Positions 48,368-57,129 of a DNA stretch of 64,000 nt are shown here, one piece after another. The translations under genes and the position numbers were made by a program. Origin of the DNA: Prochlorococcus sp. AG-355-I20. GTDB taxonomy: Bacteria > Cyanobacteriota > Cyanobacteriia > PCC-6307 > Cyanobiaceae. Under the pieces are notes generated by a model. That model was given only the letters and a program-made list of their open reading frames with translations. It was not told where the DNA came from and ran no database searches. Location of the stretch: contig QCDM01000004.1 of the NCBI GenBank assembly GCA_003280895.1, positions 1-64,000 of the forward strand, given 5' to 3'. The stretch's first letter is position 1; the number at the start of each line of letters is the position of its first letter.

Positions 48368-49783
48368 ATGAGTAAGAAGTATGACGCAGGGGTAAAGGAG
48401 TACAGAGATACCTACTGGACTCCAGAATATGTACCCCTAGACACCGATTTACTAGCCTGTTTCAAATGTACAGGTCAGGAAGGTGTTCCAAGAGAAGAAG
48501 TTGCAGCCGCTGTCGCCGCTGAATCTTCAACAGGTACTTGGTCAACAGTTTGGTCCGAGTTACTTACTGACTTAGAATTTTATAAAGGACGTTGTTATCG
48601 AATCGAAGACGTCCCTGGCGATCCTGAAGCTTTCTATGCTTTTATTGCATATCCTTTAGATCTTTTTGAAGAAGGCTCAATTACAAACGTATTAACATCT
48701 CTTGTAGGAAACGTTTTTGGATTTAAAGCTCTAAGACATCTACGTCTAGAAGATATTAGATTCCCAATCGCTTTCATTAAGACTTGCGGTGGTCCACCAA
48801 ATGGAATCGTAGTTGAAAGAGATCGACTTAATAAATACGGAAGACCTCTACTTGGTTGTACCATTAAACCTAAATTAGGATTATCTGGTAAAAACTATGG
48901 TCGAGTTGTATATGAATGTCTTAGAGGCGGTCTTGATTTAACTAAGGATGATGAGAATATTAATTCTCAACCGTTCCAACGTTGGAGAGAAAGATTTGAA
49001 TTTGTTGCAGAAGCAGTTAAGCTTGCTCAACGAGAAACTGGAGAAGTTAAAGGTCACTATCTAAACTGTACTGCTAACACTCCTGAAGAACTCTATGAAA
49101 GAGCTGAATTTGCAAAAGAGCTAGATATGCCAATCATCATGCATGATTATATAACTGGTGGTTTTACTGCAAATACTGGATTAGCTAATTGGTGTCGTAA
49201 AAATGGCATGCTTCTGCATATTCACAGAGCTATGCATGCTGTTATTGATAGACATCCAAAGCATGGTATTCACTTCAGAGTTCTTGCAAAATGTTTGAGA
49301 TTATCTGGAGGAGACCAATTACATACTGGAACCGTTGTTGGAAAACTAGAAGGTGATCGTCAAACAACACTTGGTTATATTGACAACTTAAGAGAGTCAT
49401 TTGTTCCTGAAGATAGATCGAGAGGTAACTTTTTTGATCAGGATTGGGGTTCTATGCCTGGAGTATTTGCAGTCGCATCAGGTGGTATCCATGTTTGGCA
49501 TATGCCTGCACTTCTAGCGATCTTCGGGGATGATTCCTGCCTTCAGTTCGGTGGAGGAACACATGGTCATCCATGGGGTTCAGCTGCTGGAGCTGCAGCT
49601 AACAGAGTTGCTTTAGAAGCTTGTGTAAAAGCCCGTAATGCTGGTCGCGAAATCGAAAAAGAGAGTAGAGACATTCTTATGGAAGCTGCTAAGCATAGTC
49701 CTGAATTAGCTATTGCTCTAGAAACCTGGAAGGAAATTAAGTTTGAGTTTGACACTGTCGACAAGCTTGATGTTCAGGGTTAA
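48368..49783 (+). CDS. cbbL: RuBisCO large subunit, Form IA
   Basis: CO2-fixing enzyme, 471 residues, Form IA by its alpha-carboxysome context and sequence. '[24 protein letters not shown]' holds the carbamylated Lys, '[22 protein letters not shown]' the catalytic Lys region, and '[18 protein letters not shown]' loop 6. '[19 protein letters not shown]' is active site. cbbS follows 89 bp later, separated by hairpins. The overall composition is less AT-rich than most genes in the window. Confidence 0.99.
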   Translation: MSKKYDAGVKEYRDTYWTPEYVPLDTDLLACFKCTGQEGVPREEVAAAVAAESSTGTWSTVWSELLTDLEFYKGRCYRIEDVPGDPEAFYAFIAYPLDLFEEGSITNVLTSLVGNVFGFKALRHLRLEDIRFPIAFIKTCGGPPNGIVVERDRLNKYGRPLLGCTIKPKLGLSGKNYGRVVYECLRGGLDLTKDDENINSQPFQRWRERFEFVAEAVKLAQRETGEVKGHYLNCTANTPEELYERAEFAKELDMPIIMHDYITGGFTANTGLANWCRKNGMLLHIHRAMHAVIDRHPKHGIHFRVLAKCLRLSGGDQLHTGTVVGKLEGDRQTTLGYIDNLRESFVPEDRSRGNFFDQDWGSMPGVFAVASGGIHVWHMPALLAIFGDDSCLQFGGGTHGHPWGSAAGAAANRVALEACVKARNAGREIEKESRDILMEAAKHSPELAIALETWKEIKFEFDTVDKLDVQG

Positions 49784-49797
49784 CTCAAGTTTAGAAA

Positions 49798-49845
49798 TTG
49801 AGGAGATTTATTTTCCTCAAACTTATTAAAATCTCGTTTTTACGA
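49798..49845 (+). terminator. Two hairpins between cbbL and cbbS
   Basis: TTGAGGA (49798-49804) pairs with TCCTCAA (49814-49820), 9-base loop, and CTCG (49832-49835) pairs with CGAG (49842-49845). They fill most of the 89-bp gap. No long T run follows the first; a processing or stability role between the two RuBisCO genes is more likely than full termination. Confidence 0.5.
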
Positions 49846-49872
49846 GTAATTTCATTCACATTTTGATTAATT

Positions 49873-50214
49873 ATGCCTTTCCAGAGCACAGTAAGCGACT
49901 ATCAAACAGTTGCAACCCTGGAAACATTCGGTTTTTTACCACCGATGACCCAGGAAGAAATATATGACCAAATTGCGTACATAATTGCTCAAGGTTGGAG
50001 TCCAGTTATTGAGCATGTTCATCCTAGTGGATGTATGCAAACTTATTGGTCTTATTGGAAACTCCCATTTTTTGGGGAAAAAGATCTTAACTTGATCGTG
50101 AGCGAATTAGAGGCATGCCATAGAGCATACCCTGATCATCATGTAAGAATCATCGGATACGATGCTTACACTCAAAGTCAAGGAACAGCTTTTGTAGTTT
50201 TCCAAGGACGTTAA
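49873..50214 (+). CDS. cbbS: RuBisCO small subunit
   Basis: The 113 residues include 'VATLETFGFLPPMTQEEIYDQIAYIIAQGWSPVIEHVHP', 'YWSYWKLPFFGE' and 'LNLIVSELEACHRAYPDHHVRIIGYDAYTQSQGTAFVVFQ'. Assembles as L8S8 with cbbL. The next gene, csoS2, begins 81 bp downstream, past a strong terminator-like hairpin, so csoS2 is probably expressed at lower level. Confidence 0.98.
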   Translation: MPFQSTVSDYQTVATLETFGFLPPMTQEEIYDQIAYIIAQGWSPVIEHVHPSGCMQTYWSYWKLPFFGEKDLNLIVSELEACHRAYPDHHVRIIGYDAYTQSQGTAFVVFQGR

Positions 50215-50236
50215 AGCTACTTATCGTAGTTAATAT

Positions 50237-50270
50237 CTTTCTCCAAAAAAATTTTTTGGAGAAAGTTTTT
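50237..50270 (+). terminator. Strong terminator/attenuator between cbbS and csoS2
   Basis: CTTTCTCCAAAAAA (50237-50250) and TTTTTTGGAGAAAG (50252-50265) are perfectly complementary (14 bp; loop comes from the central A/T pairs) and are followed by TTTTT. This is the clearest intrinsic-terminator shape in the window, yet the operon continues: csoS2 starts 26 bases later. Read-through likely sets RuBisCO versus scaffold ratios. Confidence 0.78.
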
Positions 50271-50295
50271 CAAAAGAGTTTCACATTTGAAGATT

Positions 50296-52590
50296 ATGTC
50301 AAAAAAAACCAGTAGAGAAATTGCACTTGAAAGAAGAAAGGCGATGAGTGATAGCGGTAAAAAAGCTGCTGCTTATTCTTCAACTACCAAAGATAGAGTT
50401 CGATCTTCTCAAGATATACAGATTTCTGGGACTCAGTCTTCTCCTAATAATCACAATATTTCTAAACCAGCTTCAAAACATATTCCAAAAACTCAGGTAA
50501 ACAGAAATTCTTCAACAACTTTATCTAGTAAAGAGTTAGTAATAGAAAGAAGAAAAGCAATGTCTACCCATGGGAAATCAGCTATAACTTCATCCGATAG
50601 AACCCGTACTGATGTTAAAAAAGAAAGTCCTGTAAACATAGTTAAATCAACTATAAGTAAAAATCAAGAAAGTCAGGATTCAATTATTACAGAATCTAAG
50701 CCCCTAAAACCCAACGTTAAGAGAAGAATTAATCAGAAGAGAAAGCCTATTACTAATACAAGTAGAGATATTGTTTTAGCGAGAAGAGAAGCTCAATCTA
50801 AACATGGTAAATCAGCAACTAAACAAAATACTAGTGCCGCTTCTTTAGCTAGAAGGGGAGATCCAGATTTAAGTAGTAGAGAAATTTCTCAGAGAGTGAG
50901 AGAGCTAAGAAGTAAAACTGGTGCCACAGGCAAAAAAGGTAATGGTAAATGTAGACCATGTGGTCCAAATAAAAATGGTGCCAAACAAAATATTGCAGAT
51001 GCTAGCTGGAAAGTTGGTAAAAGTGAAACTGATTCAGGTCAAATAGTTACTGGAACTCAAGCTAATAGATCTGTAAAAACTACAGGTAATGAAGCAAGTA
51101 CATGCAGAACTGTAACTGGTACCCAATATATGGGAGCAGAAGTTATTGATCAATTTTGTCAAGATAGACCAAGTTATAAACAACCACTTAGATCTACTGT
51201 TACCTCTACAACATCAGGTAATAAAGTAACTGGAAATGAAGTTGGTAGATCTGATAGGGTCACAGGCGATGAGCCAGGGACTTGTAAAAATCTTACAGGT
51301 ACTGAATATGTATCTTCTAATCAATCTCAGAAGTATTGTGGTGATGTCCCAAGAAATCCTTCAAAGGTTAAACACAGCACTACAACCGATGGATTAAAAG
51401 TATCTGGATCACTTCCTGGTAGATCAACCCTAGTTACTGGAGATGAATCAGGTTCTGGACATCAATTAACTGGAGATCAATATCTTGGCTCTGAGCCAAA
51501 TCCAAAAGGTAAAGCATTTGAAAAAGTAGGCAGTTACAACACTCTTAATGGGAATAATGTAACTGGTACAGGTGTGGGAAGATCAGACCATATGACAGGC
51601 AATGAACATGGGAGTTGTAAGAATGTAACTGGCGATGAGTACATAGGATCTCAACAATATGAGAAGTTTTGCGGTTCAAAACCAAAACCAGAAGCTAGAA
51701 AAGTAGGTTTAAGCCTTTCTTCAAAGTCAAATTTAATAAGCGGCACTATGACAGGAAGATCAGAAATAGTAACTGGAGATGAACCAGGTTCATGCAAAGT
51801 GTTAACAGGAACACCATACGCAGGCTTAGATCAGATTAATGAAAATTGTAGTACTGAGATTTCAGAAGATATTAAATCCCGCGCAACAGTTAATTCTGGA
51901 AATAATTCAAATGCCAGACTTACAGGACACCAACCAGGAATTGGCGGAGTAATGACAGGAGCTAAGAAAGGTGCTTGTAAAAATCTAACAGGTACTCCCT
52001 ATGTTGGTGGAGATCAGCTATCACAAGCTTGTGATAAGCCTTCACATGATGCGGCTTATGCGAATCCGGAAAAGTCGGCAGGTAACTCTTGGAAGGAATT
52101 CTCTGTTAAATCACCATCAAGAGATAAATATTCTGAAAAAAATACTCAGGGTGTTACAGGTAATGAATATGAGAATGGTTCAAAGGTAACAGGACCTTTT
52201 GATATGGCAGTTGATAAGGTCACTGGTACTGAAAAATTTAGATTTGAGCCGAATAAAAATATTACTTATAAACAAAAAATGGAAATTGAAGAGGCAGACC
52301 GTGCTGCAAAGACACCAGAAAAAAGAGTCGGATCAAGGATTACTGGAGAAGGACAATCAGTGGGAAACGTAACTGGTGATGATTGGGATCGCGGCGATAA
52401 GGTAACAGGTACAGAGGGAGCGTCTTCTAGAAAGCGAAATCCATCAAGAGCAGGATTCATGAGCGCAATGCCCCCTATGGAAGTTAAAAGGAATGAGGAA
52501 ACAGAAAAACCAGATTTCTTGATAACTGGATCTAGTGGAAATACTCGTGAAGGACAACTTGTTACCTTTTCAGGTGGTGCAAGAGGTTAA
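50296..52590 (+). CDS. csoS2: Carboxysome scaffold protein CsoS2
   Basis: Disordered scaffold that recruits RuBisCO to the shell. The ATG at 50296 ('MSKKTSREIALERRKAM', 764 residues) is preferred over TTG 50287. Four N-terminal RuBisCO-binding repeats occur near residues 5, 77, 155 and 193 ('SREIALERRKAMS', 'SKELVIERRKAMS', 'SRDIVLARREAQS', 'SREISQRVRELRS'). Six middle repeats follow between about 248 and 578 with 'VTG..' and paired Cys; the third lacks its Cys residues. A C-terminal shell-binding region ends 'GGARG'. Codon use shows no internal stop. Confidence 0.97.
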   Translation: MSKKTSREIALERRKAMSDSGKKAAAYSSTTKDRVRSSQDIQISGTQSSPNNHNISKPASKHIPKTQVNRNSSTTLSSKELVIERRKAMSTHGKSAITSSDRTRTDVKKESPVNIVKSTISKNQESQDSIITESKPLKPNVKRRINQKRKPITNTSRDIVLARREAQSKHGKSATKQNTSAASLARRGDPDLSSREISQRVRELRSKTGATGKKGNGKCRPCGPNKNGAKQNIADASWKVGKSETDSGQIVTGTQANRSVKTTGNEASTCRTVTGTQYMGAEVIDQFCQDRPSYKQPLRSTVTSTTSGNKVTGNEVGRSDRVTGDEPGTCKNLTGTEYVSSNQSQKYCGDVPRNPSKVKHSTTTDGLKVSGSLPGRSTLVTGDESGSGHQLTGDQYLGSEPNPKGKAFEKVGSYNTLNGNNVTGTGVGRSDHMTGNEHGSCKNVTGDEYIGSQQYEKFCGSKPKPEARKVGLSLSSKSNLISGTMTGRSEIVTGDEPGSCKVLTGTPYAGLDQINENCSTEISEDIKSRATVNSGNNSNARLTGHQPGIGGVMTGAKKGACKNLTGTPYVGGDQLSQACDKPSHDAAYANPEKSAGNSWKEFSVKSPSRDKYSEKNTQGVTGNEYENGSKVTGPFDMAVDKVTGTEKFRFEPNKNITYKQKMEIEEADRAAKTPEKRVGSRITGEGQSVGNVTGDDWDRGDKVTGTEGASSRKRNPSRAGFMSAMPPMEVKRNEETEKPDFLITGSSGNTREGQLVTFSGGARG

Positions 52591-52597
52591 GTAAATA

Positions 52598-54127
52598 ATG
52601 CCTTTAAGAGGACTGGCTAAAGCCAAGAACTTCACATTGGGGCCAACCGCTCCAATGAAAACCTTTACTGAAAATATACATATACAAACGAAAGAATCAA
52701 ATAATTTACGAAATTCTGGAAAGTCTCATAAATTAACCAATAATATTCAAAATGAAAATCTATTTAGGTATGAAAGCAAAATAAAAAGTGATTTTGATGA
52801 AATTGTTCCAACTCTCAAGGAAATTGCTCGAATCCAACATCACGAAGATTTTATAAATAAGGCTCAGAAAATATCAAGAAAAAATTTGGGAATAGATTTA
52901 CCTCTCCACGTATTAGATAAATCTTGGGTTAAACCTCTTGATATGAGGGCTTTATATGCATGGTGTGCTTTCAAACAGCATGAGAAACTTAGCGACAATT
53001 TTTTTAACAATGATCCACTTGAAGGTGCTACTGGAAGTAGGGATGCGGAAGATTTTGAAAAATTTCTCTTAGACTGTGGAATACATTTACTTGATATAAC
53101 TCCTTGTTCAGATGGAAGGTTAGCTCATTCAGTTGCTTATGTAATGAGAATACCTTTTAGTTCAGTAAGAAGAAGATCCCATGCTGGAGCACTGTTTGAT
53201 ATTGAAAATACAGTTAATCGATGGGTAAAAACTGAACACAAAAGATATAGAGAAAATGTTCCTAATGAAGCTCATAAAGATACCAGGTATTTAAAAGTTG
53301 TAACTTATCATTTTAGTTCAGTAGATCCTTTACATCAGGGATGCGCAGCTCATGGCAGTAATGACGAGTTGGCTGCAGCAGAAGGTAGAAATAAATTATA
53401 TGCTTTCAAAGAGGCTGTAGAGAATAGCTTTTGCTGCGGAGCTTCTGTGGATTTAATGTTAATTGGACTTGATACAGACACTGATTCATTAAAAATACAT
53501 TTATCAACTAGCGATGGCGGTATAGATTTAGAAAAAACTATTTCTACATTAGAAATTTATAATTCAACAATAAATTTTTCAAAAGAGGATGCGGAAAGAG
53601 AAATTTGCCAGACAATTTCTAAGCAATCTTCAAAAGATAAACTCAGTGGACTGGAAAAATTTAAATATAATTTAATCGTCAATAATATTTCTCAAATTGA
53701 TTATGTTAAGAGTTTTCATAATGGTTCTTATGAAGATATTGGACATGCAGAGAGGTTTATTGGAGTAGGTATAGGTTTCAAAGAGGTACATCTCAGAAAT
53801 TTAACTTATTTTGCTCATTTAGATACAGTCGAAGAGGGGGCTCCAGATTTAGATGTTGGAGTAAAGATTTTTACTGGATTAAATGTTTCTCAAGATCTAC
53901 CTATTCCGGTAGTAATAAGATTTGATTACTCTGGGAAAGTTCCTGGCGCAAAAGAGAGGGCAGTAAATGATTGTGAAAGAGTTAATAATGCGATATCAAT
54001 TAGATATAAAAATTTAGTTGATCAAGGTTTGTTACATACTTGCTCTACTATTAGAGATAGGGACAACATTCATTCCGCCCAAATTATTGGAATGTCTTTA
54101 GATAAAAAAACAGAGGAGGCTCACTAA
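52598..54127 (+). CDS. csoS3: Carboxysomal beta-like carbonic anhydrase CsoSCA
   Basis: Converts bicarbonate to CO2 inside the shell. The 509 residues have an N-terminal helical region, a catalytic domain with zinc ligands Cys170 ('DITPCSDGRLAHS'), His238 ('VTYHFSS') and Cys249 ('HQGCAAHGSND'), and a third, catalytically dead domain. Ligand spacing (68 and 11 residues) matches the characterised carboxysomal enzyme. It follows csoS2 by 7 bp and csoS4A by 2 bp; co-translation is likely. Confidence 0.97.
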   Translation: MPLRGLAKAKNFTLGPTAPMKTFTENIHIQTKESNNLRNSGKSHKLTNNIQNENLFRYESKIKSDFDEIVPTLKEIARIQHHEDFINKAQKISRKNLGIDLPLHVLDKSWVKPLDMRALYAWCAFKQHEKLSDNFFNNDPLEGATGSRDAEDFEKFLLDCGIHLLDITPCSDGRLAHSVAYVMRIPFSSVRRRSHAGALFDIENTVNRWVKTEHKRYRENVPNEAHKDTRYLKVVTYHFSSVDPLHQGCAAHGSNDELAAAEGRNKLYAFKEAVENSFCCGASVDLMLIGLDTDTDSLKIHLSTSDGGIDLEKTISTLEIYNSTINFSKEDAEREICQTISKQSSKDKLSGLEKFKYNLIVNNISQIDYVKSFHNGSYEDIGHAERFIGVGIGFKEVHLRNLTYFAHLDTVEEGAPDLDVGVKIFTGLNVSQDLPIPVVIRFDYSGKVPGAKERAVNDCERVNNAISIRYKNLVDQGLLHTCSTIRDRDNIHSAQIIGMSLDKKTEEAH

Positions 54128-54129
54128 TT

Positions 54130-54381
54130 ATGTTGATTTGCAAGGTTGTAAAACCACTTGTTTCTACCAATAGGATTCCTGGTTTTGAACATAAACATCT
54201 GCAAGTTGTATTAGATGGTTCTTCTAATAAAGTTGCAGTTGATGCTGTTGGCTGTAAGCCCGGAGATTGGGTTATTTGTGTTGGAAGTTCTGCTGCTAGA
54301 GAAGCTGCGGGAAGTAAGTCTTATCCAAGCGATTTAACGATTGTTGGAATTATTGATCATTGGGATCCTGACAAGTCATAA
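54130..54381 (+). CDS. csoS4A: Carboxysome vertex protein CsoS4A
   Basis: BMV-fold pentameric vertex protein that closes icosahedral corners. The 83 residues read 'MLICKVVKPLVSTNRIPGFEHKHLQVVLDG', then 'VAVDAVGCKPGDWVICVGSSAAREAAGSKSYPSDLTIVGIIDHWD', the standard pattern. It is paired with csoS4B 17 bp downstream. Confidence 0.97.
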   Translation: MLICKVVKPLVSTNRIPGFEHKHLQVVLDGSSNKVAVDAVGCKPGDWVICVGSSAAREAAGSKSYPSDLTIVGIIDHWDPDKS

Positions 54382-54398
54382 AAAGGAAGATATAAATT

Positions 54399-54647
54399 AT
54401 GGAAATTATGAAGGTATTAGGAAGGATGGTATGTACTCAAAGAGTCCCTGGCTTAGGTCATATGAATTTACGAATTTTAGAAAATAACAAAGGAAAGAAA
54501 TTAGTTGCTGTTGATCCTGTTGGAGCTAGAGAAGGTAACTGGGTTTTTACTGCTAGTGGCTCTGCCGCTAGATTTGCATGCCCTAATCCAGAAGTTCAAA
54601 CCGATTTAACAATTGGTGGGATTATTGATTATTGGGAGAGTGACTAA
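54399..54647 (+). CDS. csoS4B: Carboxysome vertex protein CsoS4B
   Basis: Paralogue of CsoS4A, 82 residues: 'MEIMKVLGRMVCTQRVPGLGHMNLRILEN', then 'LVAVDPVGAREGNWVFTASGSAARFACPNPEVQTDLTIGGIIDYWE'. Last of the tightly spaced shell genes; a 74-bp gap precedes the next gene, which may be a separate unit. Confidence 0.97.
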   Translation: MEIMKVLGRMVCTQRVPGLGHMNLRILENNKGKKLVAVDPVGAREGNWVFTASGSAARFACPNPEVQTDLTIGGIIDYWESD

Positions 54648-54721
54648 AAATTTTATCTTCAAAAATTTATTGAGAAACTTTGTTGGAGGTATAGTGTAAT
54701 TAGTCTTGAATAAAGAATGTA

Positions 54722-54961
54722 ATGTGGAATGAAAGAGAATCACCTTTGAGGATTGAAAAAAGATTTGAATTTGAGCAATACTCAAAAATTAGTAAATTTA
54801 TGGAGAAAATTGAGAAATTATGCAAAGAGAAGGATATCTATCCTAATATCAGCTTCGGTAAGAATTTTGTAAGTCTTTCAATATTTTTAGATAATAAAGA
54901 AATATCAGAGAGGGAAAAAGACTTTTCAAAGGGTATTGATAAATTTTATTTAGAAGATTAG
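54722..54961 (+). CDS. Pterin dehydratase-like RuBisCO assembly factor (acRAF)
   Basis: The 79 residues ('RESPLRIEKRFEFEQYSKISKFMEKIEKLCKE') have the fold and length of pterin-4a-carbinolamine dehydratase. However, the catalytic His signature I expect after 'FGKNFVSLSIFL' is not evident. Dehydratase-like proteins beside alpha-carboxysome operons act as the RuBisCO chaperone acRAF. Position supports this; biochemical activity does not follow from the sequence. Confidence 0.78.
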   Translation: MWNERESPLRIEKRFEFEQYSKISKFMEKIEKLCKEKDIYPNISFGKNFVSLSIFLDNKEISEREKDFSKGIDKFYLED

Positions 54962-54967
54962 TCCTTT

Positions 54968-55195
54968 TTAATAACTATTTGGCTTCGCAATATCTCTTTT
55001 GATTAAGGCCATTAAATATGTGGGGGCTTTATATCTACCAGGTAGACATCTATTTAAAGTTTCAAGATGACTCCAACATACTGTTTTTTCTATATCTTTA
55101 ACTGAGTTACCTTTTAAAATTAATAGTCTAAGAGCTTTGCAAAATAAAGGATAACCTGCTTCTAGTTCATCTATATTAAGCTTTGCTGCTGACAT
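54968..55195 (-). CDS. DUF3136 protein, cyanobacterial
   Basis: Seventy-five residues, 'SAAKLNIDELEAGYPLFCKALRLLILKGNSVKDIEKTVCWSHLETLNRCLPGRYKAPTYL', which I match to DUF3136, restricted mainly to marine picocyanobacteria. Soluble, mostly helical, with three conserved Cys. No function is known. It converges on the assembly-factor gene (6-bp gap). Confidence 0.75.
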   Translation of the reverse strand: MSAAKLNIDELEAGYPLFCKALRLLILKGNSVKDIEKTVCWSHLETLNRCLPGRYKAPTYLMALIKRDIAKPNSY

Positions 55196-55280
55196 AGATC
55201 AATGATGAATTGTCAACTAATAATCTATACAAATATGGTGCACAATTGGTTCATATTTCAAATTTCTCAATAATTAGAAA

Positions 55281-55673
55281 TTAATCAAGAAATGCGACGC
55301 AATCTATCTCAACTAAAACTCCTTTTGGTAAAGATGAAACTTCCACACAGGCCCTTGCTGGAGGATTTTCAATATTAAAAAAATCACTATATATTTTATT
55401 TACAATTTGAAAATTATCTAAGTCAGTTAAGTAAATAGTTGTTTTTATTACATCCTCTTTTTTTGCTCCACCAGCTTCAAGAACTGCTGCGAGATTTTTT
55501 AAAACTTGAATAGTTTCCTTCTCAATATCACCTAAACATGTTATTTCATTTAAAGCTGGGTCTATAGCAATTTGACCAGAGCAATAGATAAAATCCCCAG
55601 CTTTTATTGCTTGATTATAAGGTCCTACTGGATCTGGAGCATTTGATGTTTTAATTACTTTTTTGGAGGACAT
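55281..55673 (-). CDS. RidA-family deaminase (YjgF/UK114)
   Basis: Trimeric enzyme that hydrolyses reactive enamine/imine intermediates. The 130 residues show 'APDPVGPYNQAIKAGDFIYCSGQIAIDPALNE', 'LEAGGAKKEDVIKTTIYLTDLDNF' and 'PPARACVEVSSLPKGVLVEIDCVAFL' with the Arg/Glu active site. It lies 24 bp downstream of gloB on the same strand. Confidence 0.94.
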   Translation of the reverse strand: MSSKKVIKTSNAPDPVGPYNQAIKAGDFIYCSGQIAIDPALNEITCLGDIEKETIQVLKNLAAVLEAGGAKKEDVIKTTIYLTDLDNFQIVNKIYSDFFNIENPPARACVEVSSLPKGVLVEIDCVAFLD

Positions 55674-55697
55674 TTGTTTAAGAAGATACCTATCTAT

Positions 55698-56438
55698 TTA
55701 AACCCATAAATCTTTATTTGCTCTTAAAAAAGTAAATTCTTCTAAATTTTTTGCTCTTAAGAAAAGGTTTATTTTCATCTCTGAATCAAGTAAAAATGGA
55801 ATTGTCAATTCATTAAGAGAAAGTTTTTTTTCAACTTCCGAAAGTTTATTTTTTAAATCTTGATCTTTTGGCTTGAGATTCAATGCCCACAATATATTTG
55901 CCTTTGTATATTCATGTGCACAATATATGAGAGTATTTTTTGGTAAAGATTTGATTCTTTCTAGTGAAGAATACATTTGTTTATAAGTTCCCTCAAAAAT
56001 TCTTCCACAGCCTCCAGAAAATAATGTGTCACCAATAAAAAGAACAGGATTTTCCCCATTCAAAAAGAAGGCAATATGTGAGCATGTATGTCCTAATACT
56101 TCAATTATTTTTACTTCTTCACCTAAAATATTTAAAGTTTCTCCATCTTCTACAGATACATTTTGAAAAGGTATTCGCTTTTTTTCTTTGGAGGAAGCAA
56201 TCACCTTTACATTTGGCCATCTTTCAATAAGAAACTTCGTCCCTCCAATATGGTCTGAATGATGATGAGTTTGCAAAATAGCTTCTAAGTGAAAATTGTT
56301 TTGATTTATATATCTAATTACTGGTTCGTGAATAGATGGATCTACAGCCACAACGGATTTGTCTTTTACCCATAACCAAATGACGTTATCACTTAAAACT
56401 CTAAGTCCGATTATATTTCGAGCTTTATTAAATTCCAT
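55698..56438 (-). CDS. gloB: Hydroxyacylglutathione hydrolase (glyoxalase II)
   Basis: Hydrolyses S-lactoylglutathione. From ATG 56438 ('[18 protein letters not shown]') the protein has 246 residues. Frames starting further upstream read across the divergent hisG start and are unlikely. The metal-binding '[18 protein letters not shown]' (HxHxDH), '[14 protein letters not shown]', '[19 protein letters not shown]' and '[19 protein letters not shown]' are all present. RidA follows, and glutathione genes lie nearer the window end. Confidence 0.94.
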   Translation of the reverse strand: MEFNKARNIIGLRVLSDNVIWLWVKDKSVVAVDPSIHEPVIRYINQNNFHLEAILQTHHHSDHIGGTKFLIERWPNVKVIASSKEKKRIPFQNVSVEDGETLNILGEEVKIIEVLGHTCSHIAFFLNGENPVLFIGDTLFSGGCGRIFEGTYKQMYSSLERIKSLPKNTLIYCAHEYTKANILWALNLKPKDQDLKNKLSEVEKKLSLNELTIPFLLDSEMKINLFLRAKNLEEFTFLRANKDLWV

Positions 56439-56478
56439 TGTTAACTTAGAATGAAGAATCTTTGGAAGAAATTGATCT

Positions 56479-57117
56479 ATGTTCACTATAGCTTTACCAA
56501 AAGGAGCTCTGTTAAAAGATTCAATTTCAACTTTTAAAAGAGCTGGGTTAGATTTCTCTGATGCGTTGGACGTAAATAATAGATCATTAACCTTTGAATC
56601 AAATTGCAAACGGGCAAAAGCTTTATTAGTAAGAAATGGAGATGTTCCTGTTTATGTAAGTTATGGTCAGGCTGATTTGGGTATTGTTGGGTATGACGTT
56701 TTACGAGAATCTGAATTAAAAGTCGCAAAGTTATTAGATTTAGGATTTGGTGGTTGTCATATGTCTTTGGCGGTTAAGAAAAATAGCAATTATTCAAAAC
56801 CAACTGATCTTCCAGCGAATTGTAAAGTAGCAAGTAAATTTATAAAAACAGCAAGATCTTATTTTGAAGAATTAAATATTCCTGTAGAAATAGTTCATTT
56901 GACAGGATCAGTTGAGCTTGGTCCTATTACAGGTATGGCAGAGGCAATAGTTGATTTGGTGGCAACCGGAAAGACTCTTAAAGAAAATGGTTTAATTAAA
57001 ATAGATGATCTTTATTACTCGACTGCAAAACTAATTGGAAATCCTTTATCTATGAGGTTAGATGAAAATCATCTCAGAGAAACCATTTTATCAATAGAAT
57101 CAACAAATGCTTTATAG
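56479..57117 (+). CDS. hisG: ATP phosphoribosyltransferase, short form
   Basis: First step of histidine synthesis. The 212 residues begin '[27 protein letters not shown]' and carry '[22 protein letters not shown]' and '[34 protein letters not shown]'. The short form lacks the C-terminal regulatory domain and normally needs HisZ, which is not in this window. It is divergent from gloB by 40 bp and 12 bp upstream of the ABC exporter. Confidence 0.97.
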   Translation: MFTIALPKGALLKDSISTFKRAGLDFSDALDVNNRSLTFESNCKRAKALLVRNGDVPVYVSYGQADLGIVGYDVLRESELKVAKLLDLGFGGCHMSLAVKKNSNYSKPTDLPANCKVASKFIKTARSYFEELNIPVEIVHLTGSVELGPITGMAEAIVDLVATGKTLKENGLIKIDDLYYSTAKLIGNPLSMRLDENHLRETILSIESTNAL

Positions 57118-57129
57118 AAGATTAGCTAA

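Noticed and set aside
50296..52590. Programmed frameshift in csoS2
   Set aside because: Known in some bacteria to make a short CsoS2; I found no convincing slippery site with an adjacent structure here, and the frame is intact.
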